Below are positions 40,117-47,868 of a DNA stretch of 48,293 bases, piece after piece; position 1 is the stretch's first letter; every line of letters starts with the position of its first letter. The position numbers and the translations under genes are program-made. The notes under the pieces are model-generated. The model was not told the DNA's origin. It was given only the letters and a program-made list of their open reading frames with translations, and ran no database searches. Origin of the DNA: Bacteroidota bacterium (GTDB lineage Bacteria > Bacteroidota > Bacteroidia > Flavobacteriales > Weeksellaceae); NCBI GenBank assembly GCA_023423715.1, contig JAFAFC010000019.1:1-48293 (forward strand). Reading direction: 5' to 3'.

Positions 40117-40970
40117 ACTCCAAAATTCGGAAATTGCTTTTTAATTAATCCATAAAAATAATGATAGGGGAAGAACATTAGTACAATTCCGTATTTCATT
40201 ATCTTTAGATCAGCAATAACAAATATCTTCGTATAAAAGTGAAATGTAAATAAGAAGATTAGTGTAAATGTTAAGTATTTTCTATTAAAAGCTCCTAGTG
40301 CACAAAGTGTTTGAAATAATATTCCAATTACCGTTAGAACAACCCAAAATTCGGTATTGCTATACAATTGTTGCATCCAAATTGGTAATGGAAGGTCAAT
40401 CATATAGAAGTTTACTTCTGAATTTATTCTAGCAGCATCAGGTTCTAGCCACGATATGTCGGGATTTTTTGTCAAAGTATCTCTAGCCATAGAAAAAACC
40501 TTCCATAATCCCGCTGCAGAATAGGTTGCTAAAAGTCCAAAATTTACATATTGAACAAGTTTGTAATCGGTCGTAACCAATTTATTTGGTAGTAGGAAGA
40601 TCGTTAAAAAGTAAAATAGTATAAGTACATGATTTGTATGACTCAAACCAAAATAACCATTTATTGGAAGATTGATAAGTGCGGTAGTTAGAAAAATTAG
40701 AACGTTACTAATGTAATTGGGTTTAAAAATACTCCATAGTAGATTTACAACTAAAATTATACAAAGCGCAATGAAGTATAGGCTTGAAGGAAATTCTGAC
40801 TGCAAGTATTTTTGAAAGTCGGTTACAGGGTTATAGAAAAGTTGGGGCCTCTCCGAGTTAATTTTGAAAAACTGATACTGTTCACCTACCCAAAACAACG
40901 TAAATATGCGAAAAACGTAATATGTAATTTGATAATTAAAAACGGTCAATTTTTGATATCCTAGTTTCAT
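40113..40970 (-). CDS. Multi-pass membrane protein, HTTM-like
   Basis: A 285-residue protein with about seven membrane segments (for example SLYFIALCIILVVNLLWSIF, NVLIFLTTALINLP, HVLILFYFLTIFLLP, FWVVLTVIGILFQTLCALG, YLTFTLIFLFTFHFYTKIF). The pattern YFGLSHTNHVLILFYFLTIF, followed by a conserved W-K soluble loop and GAFNRKYLTFTLIFLFTFHFYTKI, recalls the HTTM group of membrane proteins related to vitamin-K-dependent carboxylase, which often come with a small anchored partner. The start overlaps the stop of the upstream 144-residue gene by ATGA. The assignment to HTTM is by general likeness. No enzymatic residues can be confirmed. Confidence 0.6.
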   Translation of the reverse strand: MKLGYQKLTVFNYQITYYVFRIFTLFWVGEQYQFFKINSERPQLFYNPVTDFQKYLQSEFPSSLYFIALCIILVVNLLWSIFKPNYISNVLIFLTTALINLPINGYFGLSHTNHVLILFYFLTIFLLPNKLVTTDYKLVQYVNFGLLATYSAAGLWKVFSMARDTLTKNPDISWLEPDAARINSEVNFYMIDLPLPIWMQQLYSNTEFWVVLTVIGILFQTLCALGAFNRKYLTFTLIFLFTFHFYTKIFVIADLKIMKYGIVLMFFPYHYFYGLIKKQFPNFGV

Positions 40971-41401
40971 TTAAGCCGAATTAGTAGTTTTTTTGAATAT
41001 TTGAATTCTTTCGTTCCAAGTTTAGTAGGATCAAAAGATTCTTGAAAAAGATAATAGTGATCGTAATTTGGATTGGTTAATTCCATTAAAGTCAAGAGCT
41101 TTCTTTTGTTGAGTTCTACGTTTTTATCTTCTTCAAGTTCTTTTCCAGCTTTTTTTAATACTGAAAATTGATCATTTCCATCAAATAACTTAGAGTCATT
41201 GTTTGCAATTCGTATCGTGTCGCCATTTTTAACTGCGTAAATTTTATAAAAAATTTCTTGGCCACTTCCGCCACTTGGTCTTGTGAAAAGTTTCCATGTA
41301 AAAAATGGATAGATTTCTGCGCCTCCATTACTCATTTTTATAATGGATAAAACAGACATAAGCAAGCTGAAAATAACAAGATACAATGTATACTTTTTCA
41401 T
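40967..41401 (-). CDS. Anchored periplasmic partner of the HTTM-like protein
   Basis: A 144-residue protein with an N-terminal membrane anchor or signal (LYLVIFSLLMSVLSIIKM) and a soluble domain: YPFFTWKLFTRPSGGSGQEIFYKIYAVKNGDT and NPNYDHYYLFQESFDPTKL. The pattern of a single anchor, then YPFFTW-x-L-F is seen in small proteins encoded beside HTTM-type membrane proteins in Bacteroidota. Its stop overlaps the start of the HTTM-like gene by four bases (ATGA), so the two are made together and probably form one membrane complex. It lies three bases after trmH on the same strand. Function unknown. Confidence 0.6.
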   Translation of the reverse strand: MKKYTLYLVIFSLLMSVLSIIKMSNGGAEIYPFFTWKLFTRPSGGSGQEIFYKIYAVKNGDTIRIANNDSKLFDGNDQFSVLKKAGKELEEDKNVELNKRKLLTLMELTNPNYDHYYLFQESFDPTKLGTKEFKYSKKLLIRLK

Positions 41402-41404
41402 AGG

Positions 41405-42076
41405 TTACTTGTTTTCAAGAAGGAATTTTTCAAGAATTTGTTCACCACTTTTTACAGAACTTAGTGCCCATCGGATTTTCAATCGCAAGAGTTTTTCCTC
41501 TTGTAAATAATGTGATATTCCAGATTTGATGAGTTTTTGCTTCAATTCGTAAAAGCAAATCGCCGCTGCAACCGATACGTTGAAACTTTGAGTAAAACCA
41601 TACATTGGAATCGCTAAAGTTTCATCAGCAAAATCCAAAATATCTTCAGTTACGCCTTCCCATTCAGTTCCAAAGGTGAGAGCGATGGGTTCTGTAATTT
41701 TAAAATCCGGGAGTGAGGTAGCATTTTTTTCTGGGGAAACCGCAACAATTTTATAACCCGATTTTTTAATCTTCTTAAGCGACTCCAATTCAGCTGGAAC
41801 TTTTTCAATTTCTACCCACGTATCAGCACCTTTAGTCAAATCAAGATTCGGATTGAAAACGTTGATTTTTTCCATAGCTACAATTTTATGGAATCCACAA
41901 CCTTCCGCACTTCGAACAATGGCAGCAGCATTTCGGAACTGATAAACGTCTTCCATAACAGGTAAGATGAAGTCTGAACTTGTTTTCGAAAAATGCTCGA
42001 TTTTCTCTAACCTATTTTCAGTTAAAAATTGAGAAATATATTGGTAAAATGGCTCTAATTGATTGTCTTGAAGCAT
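41405..42076 (-). CDS. trmH: tRNA/rRNA ribose methyltransferase, TrmH (SpoU) family
   Basis: A 223-residue SPOUT methyltransferase when begun at the ATG at 42076 (an in-frame ATG at 42124 would add 16 unlikely residues). The three SpoU motifs are present: FRNAAAIVRSAEGCGFHKIV (motif 1, N and R), LTFGTEWEGVTEDILDFADETLAIPM (motif 2) and FTQSFNVSVAAAICFYEL (motif 3), forming the SAM-binding knot. The block order and the KGADTW-x-E segment follow E. coli TrmH, which makes Gm18 in tRNA, so that is the most likely role. The related rRNA enzymes RlmB and TsnR are less likely because there is no N-terminal L30e-like domain. It is followed after three bases by the HTTM pair. Confidence 0.85.
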   Translation of the reverse strand: MLQDNQLEPFYQYISQFLTENRLEKIEHFSKTSSDFILPVMEDVYQFRNAAAIVRSAEGCGFHKIVAMEKINVFNPNLDLTKGADTWVEIEKVPAELESLKKIKKSGYKIVAVSPEKNATSLPDFKITEPIALTFGTEWEGVTEDILDFADETLAIPMYGFTQSFNVSVAAAICFYELKQKLIKSGISHYLQEEKLLRLKIRWALSSVKSGEQILEKFLLENK

Positions 42077-42227
42077 TGGACAAAATTGATGAAAAATTCG
42101 GAAAAATCTACTATTTAAATCCACTTTCTGATGAATTGTGAACTAGTAATGTCATATATTTTATTATTTGGGTGTACAAATTTCGGTTTTGATTTCTAAA
42201 TTCGAAGGAAAGCCTTACTTTTAAAGC

Positions 42228-43250
42228 ATGAAACGAAAAGTTCTCTTGATATATACAGGTGGCACCATCGGTATGGAAAAAGATTATAAAACAGGAAGTC
42301 TGAAACCTTTCAATTTCGAAAATATTTTTAGGAAAATTCCGGAAATGAAATTGTTGGAATGTGAAGTGAAGCTGTATGCCTTTGAAAAGCCTTTAGATTC
42401 CTCTGACATAGGACCAGATGAATGGCGTAGAGTTGCCACCGTAATTGGAGAAAATTACGAGGCTTTTGATGGTTTTTTGATTTTGCATGGTACCGATACA
42501 ATGTCGTACACGGCTTCTGCATTAAGTTTTATGCTGAAAGGTTTGCGTAAACCAGTAATTCTTTCGGGATCACAATTGCCAATTGGAGACTTGCGAACTG
42601 ATGCAAAAGAAAATCTGCTTACAAGTTTGTATTATGCCAGTTTGTACGAAAATAATGAAGCGGTTATTCAGGAAGTGGCGGTATATTTTGAATATAAACT
42701 GCTGCGTGGTAATCGAACACTAAAGTATTCTGCAGAATATTTTGATGCATATCAAAGCCCAAACTATCCTTTGTTAGGGCAGTCTGGAGTTCATTTAACT
42801 GTAATCAATGAAAATTTATATCGGGCGCCAAAGGAGCAAAAATTTGAAGTTGATTTGCACATGTCTCAAGAAGTTCTTTTTTGGAGGATTTTCCCAGGAA
42901 TGACCAATAATTACTTTAAAGATCTTCCTGTCGCTAAGGTTTTAATACTTCAAGTTTTTGGTTCAGGAACTATTTTCAATACGGAAACGGCGAATAAAGT
43001 TTTAGAAAATATCCGAAAAAACGGGACCGAAATCGTTATTATCAGCCAATGCGTTTCAGGTAAAGTTTCGTTTGGGAAGTATTCCAATTCTAATATTTTT
43101 TCTAGAATTGGCGCCATTAGTGGACATGATCTTACTGCTGAAGCGGCTTTAACGAAAGCGATGCATTTAATTGACAACCCAACCTATACAGGTGAATTTT
43201 CTGTTCTATTTGAACAAGATTTACGTGGTGAAGTAAGTTTGGAACAATAA
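42228..43250 (+). CDS. ansA: Type I L-asparaginase
   Basis: A 340-residue asparaginase. The nucleophile motif YTGGTIGM is near residue 10, and the second catalytic block DGFLILHGTDTMSYTASALSFML at about 80-100 contains the T-D pair. LSGSQLPIGDLRTDAKENL and VLILQVFGSGTIFN are typical of the AnsA (cytoplasmic type I) form; no signal peptide is present. It converts asparagine to aspartate and ammonia. A TACTTTTA box at 42216 with TTTG at 42188 is a weak promoter candidate, with a spacer a little long. The tRNA-Ser gene follows 44 bases downstream with its own promoter. Confidence 0.95.
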   Translation: MKRKVLLIYTGGTIGMEKDYKTGSLKPFNFENIFRKIPEMKLLECEVKLYAFEKPLDSSDIGPDEWRRVATVIGENYEAFDGFLILHGTDTMSYTASALSFMLKGLRKPVILSGSQLPIGDLRTDAKENLLTSLYYASLYENNEAVIQEVAVYFEYKLLRGNRTLKYSAEYFDAYQSPNYPLLGQSGVHLTVINENLYRAPKEQKFEVDLHMSQEVLFWRIFPGMTNNYFKDLPVAKVLILQVFGSGTIFNTETANKVLENIRKNGTEIVIISQCVSGKVSFGKYSNSNIFSRIGAISGHDLTAEAALTKAMHLIDNPTYTGEFSVLFEQDLRGEVSLEQ

Positions 43251-43252
43251 AT

Positions 43253-43283
43253 TTTGATGTTCCATGTTTTTCTAGTATTTTTG
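43253..43283 (+). promoter_or_regulatory. Promoter of tRNA-Ser
   Basis: TTTG at 43253-43256, a 19-base spacer and TATTTTTG at 43276-43283 match the Bacteroidota housekeeping consensus without a mismatch. The transcript would begin about five bases before the mature tRNA. Confidence 0.85.
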
Positions 43284-43294
43284 CACACCTAATT

Positions 43295-43381
43295 AGAGAG
43301 GTGTCCGAGTGGTTGAAGGAGCTACCCTGGAAAGGTAGTATGCGGGTAACTGTATCGAGGGTTCGAATCCCTTCCTCTCTG
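43295..43381 (+). tRNA. tRNA-Ser (anticodon GGA)
   Basis: An 87-base class II tRNA. The acceptor stem is AGAGAGG (43295-43301) with CCTCTCT (43374-43380) and discriminator G at 43381. The D arm has GGTTGAAGG. The anticodon stem is CTACC/GGTAG (43322-43326 and 43334-43338) around the loop CTGGAAA with anticodon GGA at 43329-43331, reading UCC and UCU. The long variable arm (TATGCGGGTAACTGTATCG) is as usual for serine, and the T arm has GGTTCGAATCC. The CCA end is not encoded. Confidence 0.95.
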
Positions 43382-43429
43382 CATTAAATGTTGATTTTCA
43401 ACACATTATCAATTTAACACCCAAAAACA

Positions 43430-43465
43430 CACCCAACTATTTTTTAGTTGGGTTATTCTTTTTCA
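43430..43465 (+). terminator. Intrinsic terminator downstream of tRNA-Ser
   Basis: CCCAACTA (43432-43439) pairs with TAGTTGGG (43445-43452) around a T loop, followed by TTATTCTTTTT. It lies about 50 bases after the tRNA and presumably ends its transcript. Confidence 0.75.
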
Positions 43466-43472
43466 ATTCTAC

Positions 43473-43661
43473 GTTACCCATCTTTCTAAAATGGAGAACG
43501 GACATCTTCTGCCAAGTATTGATATTGTACAACGCTTAATGAAAGTGTTTGCTATTAGTGCAGATCATCTTCTAAATGACAATGAAAGTTCTGCATTAGA
43601 ATCTGAAACTCTAAAAAGAAGAAAAAAGGAATATTACAAAAGAAAATTAATCGAAACCTAA
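43473..43661 (+). pseudogene. Fragment of an XRE-type regulator
   Basis: The frame reads VTHLSKMENGHLLPSIDIVQ, then RLMKVFAISADHLLNDNESS and a basic tail ending RKLIET. This is the second half of an XRE domain: the end of the recognition helix with the K-M/Y-E-N-G turn, the P-S-I-D helix, V-F-x-I-S-x-D-x-L-L, and a C-terminal coiled tail. The first two helices that should lie upstream are missing; in their place is the terminator after tRNA-Ser. It is therefore a truncated remnant. An ATG at 43491 would give 56 residues that cannot form a full HTH. It marks the tRNA as a site of past insertion or deletion. Confidence 0.6.
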
Positions 43662-44015
43662 TTTGTTTTCTTTTTAAAAGCAAAAACTAAACTTTAAATT
43701 CTATATTTGAAAACCGAAAACACTATCAAAGGAAAAGTCTACTTTCTTTTGACGACATACAATTATTATATTCTATGTCTCTTTTAAAGAGATATGTTTA
43801 AGGTAACCTAACATCTACATCTAGGAAACTGATTTTTTATAGTAAAGGGGAAAATTTGAATTTTAAATTTTATATTTGAATCCTTAAAATACGATCTAAT
43901 AAAAGGCTCATACTATCAAAATATTTCTGCTTTTATTCATGGCAGAACTAATAATACTTTAGATCATTTTTGCTTTTATTTATAAAAATTTTCACTTACT
44001 ATATAATAAATAATC
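43662..44015. other. 354-base intergenic region with repeated promoter-like segments
   Basis: No gene is seen. Two similar segments, TTTAAATTCTATATTTGAAAAC (core box TATATTTG at 43702) and TTTTAAATTTTATATTTGAAT (box at 43871), lie 169 bases apart. Each contains the TAnnTTTG promoter box, and each is followed after 20-45 bases by an ACTATCAAA-type string (CACTATCAAAGG near 43722, ACTATCAAAATA near 43912). The second may serve the gene at 44016. The rest is AT-rich without obvious structure. Confidence 0.4.
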
Positions 44016-45470
44016 ATGTCAAAATTCAAGTATTTTTTCATTCTATTTTATATTCTAAATTCGAATGCTTTAGCTCAAAATATTAGCAAAAAAGAGGTTG
44101 ATGATATACTGTTTAATAAAATTACATTGCTTAATAAAAATGGGAAATATCAAGAAGCATATAAATTAGGTATTTCTGCAGAAAGTATCTCTCATAATAT
44201 TGGTTATTTAAAAGGTGAAGCATGGAGTGATTATAGAATAGGAAATTCTTTAATTGATTTTGAAAAATATCCAGAAGCATTGAAATATCTAAAAAAAAGT
44301 TTTAAACTGAATGAAAAGCTAAAAGATAAACAGCTTGAAATAGGCTTAAAAATAAGTTTCGGAAGGTATTAAAATGAGTATAAACTCTCTTCTTCTCTTG
44401 CAGTAAAAGAATTCAAGTCAGCTTTAGAAGATATTAACGGAATTTCTAAAAATAAGCAAGAACAATGGGAAATTACTACATATAAACATCTAATTTCAAC
44501 TTATTCTAATCTTAATAAACCTGATTCTGTTTATTATTATGCCCATAAAGCCAATTTTTTATCTTCGGACACCTATACATTAGCGGCATTAGAATATTAT
44601 CATTTTGAATATTCTAAAAATAAAGACTCTGTTTTGTTTTATTTAAATAAAACTGAAAAATTTCTTAGAAGTAATAATTATCCAATTTATGAAAATGCCA
44701 TTCTTAGAAATCAATGGGGCGATTACTACCTTTGGCAAAGAGATTTATTAAATGCTGAAAATGAATATAAAAAAGGTGCAATATTAGCAAAGAAAAGTAC
44801 TACAACCGATGAGGAAATAAAGGCCTATCAAAATCTTTCAAAAGTTTATTTACTTAAAGGTGATCAACAAAAATCTAAGCATTATAAAGAAAAATATATG
44901 TCAATGAAAGACAGTTTAAATAATGCATTGATTAAAAATTTGGATACTTCTATAAATGAAATCGCTGACATAAAAAAAATTCAAGAATCTCAAAGAATAA
45001 ATAAATATATTTGGTTTAGTATTATAGCTTTATGTTCTTCAGGCTTAATTATAGGTGTTGTACAAATAAAGAATAGAAGGAAAATTAAAGAAAAAGAGAT
45101 TTTATTAAAATCTAAAGAAGAACTTATTTTACAACATGAAAAAAGTGTAGAAGAACTCGAAGGGAAAATTTCTACGCCAATTGAAGAAATAATCGAATTG
45201 GCAAAAAAAAATAATCCTCTGTTTTATTCAAAATTTTTACTAGCGAATCCCAATTTTCAAAATAATCTTTTGAAAATTAATTCTGATTTGAATGTTTCTG
45301 AACTTACTTTCTGTGCATATCTGTTTTTAGGTTTTCAAACAAAAGAAATTGCAAACTACACTTTCAAATCTATCAAGACAATTCAAAATCGAAAAAATTC
45401 AATCCGTAAACGATTAAATATTCCTTCGAGTGCAGATATAAATATCTGGATTCAAGAGCATGTGGTTTAG
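44016..45470 (+). pseudogene. TPR / LuxR-type HTH regulator interrupted by an in-frame TAA
   Basis: One frame of 485 codons is broken by a single TAA at 44370-44372. Before it lies a signal peptide (YFFILFYILNSNALAQ) and TPR units (NGKYQEAYKLGISAESIS, EKYPEALKYLKKSFKL). After it the same frame goes on without a break: NEYKLSSSLAVKEFKSALEDI, more TPRs, one membrane segment (YIWFSIIALCSSGLIIGVV), a charged coiled coil and a LuxR-like HTH (LNVSELTFCAYLFLGFQTKEIANYTF, then TIQNRKNSIRKRLN). This is the layout of Bacteroidota membrane-bound TPR regulators. A codon one base from TAA, such as TAT, CAA or GAA, would restore it. It is either a recent nonsense mutant, a sequencing error, or two separate polypeptides; the first would lack the HTH. 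Confidence 0.75.
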
Positions 45471-45652
45471 TTTTTATATGATTGATTTTTAATATTTTAT
45501 GCTTGTTAGGGTATCTTTTGGGTATCTAATTATTTGTTAATAGAGAAACTACAATTACTAGTTCTATTAAATAGATAATAAAATGATGAAATTATTTTTT
45601 CTCGAGTAACACTGATCTTTTTTTACATAGGTATTTATAGGGTGAGTGTTTA

Positions 45653-45684
45653 TTTGCTATTAAAGACAATGAATGATAGTTTTG
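45653..45684 (+). promoter_or_regulatory. Promoter of the choice-of-anchor-L gene
   Basis: TTTG at 45653-45656, a 20-base spacer, then TAGTTTTG at 45677-45684. This matches the Bacteroidota consensus, and transcription would start about 14 bases before the ATG at 45705. Confidence 0.7.
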
Positions 45685-45704
45685 TCTAATCAAAAAAAAC
45701 ACAA

Positions 45705-47168
45705 ATGAGGAAAATAATATTTTTTATTTTATTAATAGTAACAATTCCAATTTTTGCACAAACGCCAGTTACTTTTACTGTTTCTCCTACAGTATCCGAA
45801 ATTAATTCGAGTCTCGCAGGGTCAAATATTACAATAACTGGAGGTGTGATAAAATTTGGGAAATCTACTCAAATAGCAACTTTTACACAAGGTTTGGGTG
45901 CAAATTTGCAAATGGACAAAGGTGTTTATTTTTCAACAGGTTCTGCATCCAATGATCTTACAAAAATGAATACCTATGGTGGCACAAGTAACAGTCCCGC
46001 TGGCGGCGTTACTTACAGCGATATAGATTTAGTTAATATTGATGCAAATGCAATTCATGATGTTATTTCGTATGAATTTAATATTACTTTAGCAAATACT
46101 GTTTCTGGAGTTAACATTGCATATCAATTTGGTTCCGAAGAATATCCTGATTATGCTGGATCTATTTATAATGACACATTTGGATTTTTTATTTCAGGTC
46201 CGGGACTTAGTGGAAATGTAAATCTTGCTAAGTTACCAAATGGAAAAGATACTAATGTCAACACAATAAACGCCGGTATTCGTGGTTTTTTAGGTGATTT
46301 TTATCCTAATACTGCTTTTGACCCGTCGCAGGCTTCAAATTATATTAATAACGGACATACAACTCAGACCTATGTTAGCAATGGGATTACTTATTATTAT
46401 GAGAACCCGGAACCTCAACCTGGTCCAAGAGTGGTATATACTGAACATAACGGTATTTCAAAGCTAATTAGTTACTCTATTCGTAATCTAAACCCTGGTT
46501 CTACTTATACTTTTAAAATTATTATTGCTGATTCGGGTGATGAACAACGTGATTCTGGAGTGTATATTAAGGACATAAGTGCTTTTGCAGATTTAAATGC
46601 AGCTGATGACTCTTATACAGTTAATCAAGGCTATAATGTAACTTCTTCAATTCTTAATAATGATACATCTAATGGTACGGCTGTCACCAGTTCATTAGTT
46701 AGTATTACTTCATCTAATCTTCCAGCAGGTTTCTCTATTGATTCAGAAGGAAAAATAATCATTCAAAATACAGTTAGTCCAGGTATATATCAATTCAATT
46801 ATACAATATGTGATCAATCCAATCCAATATATTGTAAATCTGCAATAGTAACAGTAACAGTAATTGCACCTGTTAAATGTTATAAATCTGCATCAACTAC
46901 TGGAACTGTAATGGAAAGCTTACATGGAATAACATCACTTGGAAGAGCAGGAGAAAATGGGGATAACTGGCCAATGGTTAGAAAAGGTGCTCATACAGTT
47001 TTAGAAGCTAAAACAAAGGGTTTTGTTCTTAATAGGATGACAACGATTCAAAAAAATAATCTAATTCCAACAATAGGAATGGCAGTCTTTGACACAGATT
47101 TGAATTGCCTAAGTATCTTTAATGGAGCGCAATGGAAATGTTTCAATACACAAACATGTGATAACTAA
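45705..47168 (+). CDS. Secreted protein with choice-of-anchor-L domain
   Basis: A 487-residue exported protein. Signal peptide MRKIIFFILLIVTIPIFAQ. Residues 25-295 are the choice-of-anchor-L domain: ITGGVIKFGKSTQIATFTQG, MDKGVYFSTGSASND, VNIAYQFGSEEYPDY, NDTFGFFISGPGLSG and YTFKIIIADSGDEQRDSGVYIK, the usual order of this family. Residues 300-390 look like a cadherin-like unit (ADDSYTVNQGYNVTSSILNNDT). The C-terminal 95 residues (SLGRAGENGDNWPMVRKGAHTVLEAK to GAQWKCFNT) hold no type A or B sorting domain. They match a tail seen in Flavobacteriia surface proteins and resemble the small protein encoded just downstream. It is likely a surface or secreted structural protein; ligands unknown. Confidence 0.8.
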   Translation: MRKIIFFILLIVTIPIFAQTPVTFTVSPTVSEINSSLAGSNITITGGVIKFGKSTQIATFTQGLGANLQMDKGVYFSTGSASNDLTKMNTYGGTSNSPAGGVTYSDIDLVNIDANAIHDVISYEFNITLANTVSGVNIAYQFGSEEYPDYAGSIYNDTFGFFISGPGLSGNVNLAKLPNGKDTNVNTINAGIRGFLGDFYPNTAFDPSQASNYINNGHTTQTYVSNGITYYYENPEPQPGPRVVYTEHNGISKLISYSIRNLNPGSTYTFKIIIADSGDEQRDSGVYIKDISAFADLNAADDSYTVNQGYNVTSSILNNDTSNGTAVTSSLVSITSSNLPAGFSIDSEGKIIIQNTVSPGIYQFNYTICDQSNPIYCKSAIVTVTVIAPVKCYKSASTTGTVMESLHGITSLGRAGENGDNWPMVRKGAHTVLEAKTKGFVLNRMTTIQKNNLIPTIGMAVFDTDLNCLSIFNGAQWKCFNTQTCDN

Positions 47169-47176
47169 AAATACAA

Positions 47177-47698
47177 ATGATGAAAAAAATTATTTATTTA
47201 CTTTGTGTAGTACCGATATTAGGTTATTCTCAAGTAATTATAGGAAAGGGAAAAACTACACTAACAAATCTATCAGTTTCTTTAGAATTTGGTACAGAGC
47301 CAAAAGGGCTTGCACTTCCAATGGTGACGTCAGCAGTAAACACAGATGCAGCAGGTGCAGTTCCGGGAACTCTTGTTTTTGATACTTCTGATATGAAGAT
47401 GAAGCTTAAACTCTCAAATCAATGGTATGATTATACCGTAGATACAACAGGAAAAGCAGATCTTACTATTCAGAATAAATATTCAGAAGTACAAGAAGCA
47501 AAAGTTGCTATTGGGAAACTTTCCCAAACACCTGGAATCTTAGTATTAGAAGATTCTGATAAAGCTATGATTTTGCCATTAGTAAATACTTATAAGGATA
47601 TTCAGTCTCCAACATCCGGTTTGATAGTTTTTGATACCACTCTTAAATTATTATGTACTTATAATGGAACTGTTTGGAGCTTCTGGAAAGCTTCCTAA
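47177..47698 (+). CDS. Small secreted protein related to the tail of its neighbour
   Basis: A 173-residue protein (or 172 from the second ATG at 47180), with signal peptide KKIIYLLCVVPILGYSQ. The mature part has two similar units. The first is GLALPMVTSAVNTDAAGAVPGTLVFDTSDMKMKLKLSNQWYDY and the second AMILPLVNTYKDIQSPTSGLIVFDTTLKLLCTYNGTVWSFW. Each has a P-x-V/L start, G-x-x-V-F-D-T, and ends N-x-x-W-x-x-W/Y. The same unit (LIPTIGMAVFDTDLNCLSIFNGAQWKCF) is the end of the preceding choice-of-anchor-L protein. The gene starts eight bases after that gene and is surely co-transcribed. This short F-D-T/N-G-x-W repeat may be a module for surface attachment or assembly. No family name is claimed. 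Confidence 0.75.
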   Translation: MMKKIIYLLCVVPILGYSQVIIGKGKTTLTNLSVSLEFGTEPKGLALPMVTSAVNTDAAGAVPGTLVFDTSDMKMKLKLSNQWYDYTVDTTGKADLTIQNKYSEVQEAKVAIGKLSQTPGILVLEDSDKAMILPLVNTYKDIQSPTSGLIVFDTTLKLLCTYNGTVWSFWKAS

Positions 47699-47868
47699 AA
47701 GTTTATATTTGAAGTATTTAATTGTTAAATAAAAATAAAATAATTATACGTTTTATGATTTCGAGTAATTGGAAAATGTATATCTTTTGAAGAGTTAGTG
47801 ATAAGATAGCTATCAATAAACATAAATCTTTACATATTTTCTCTACTTTGTAAATCGTCAGCAAAAAG

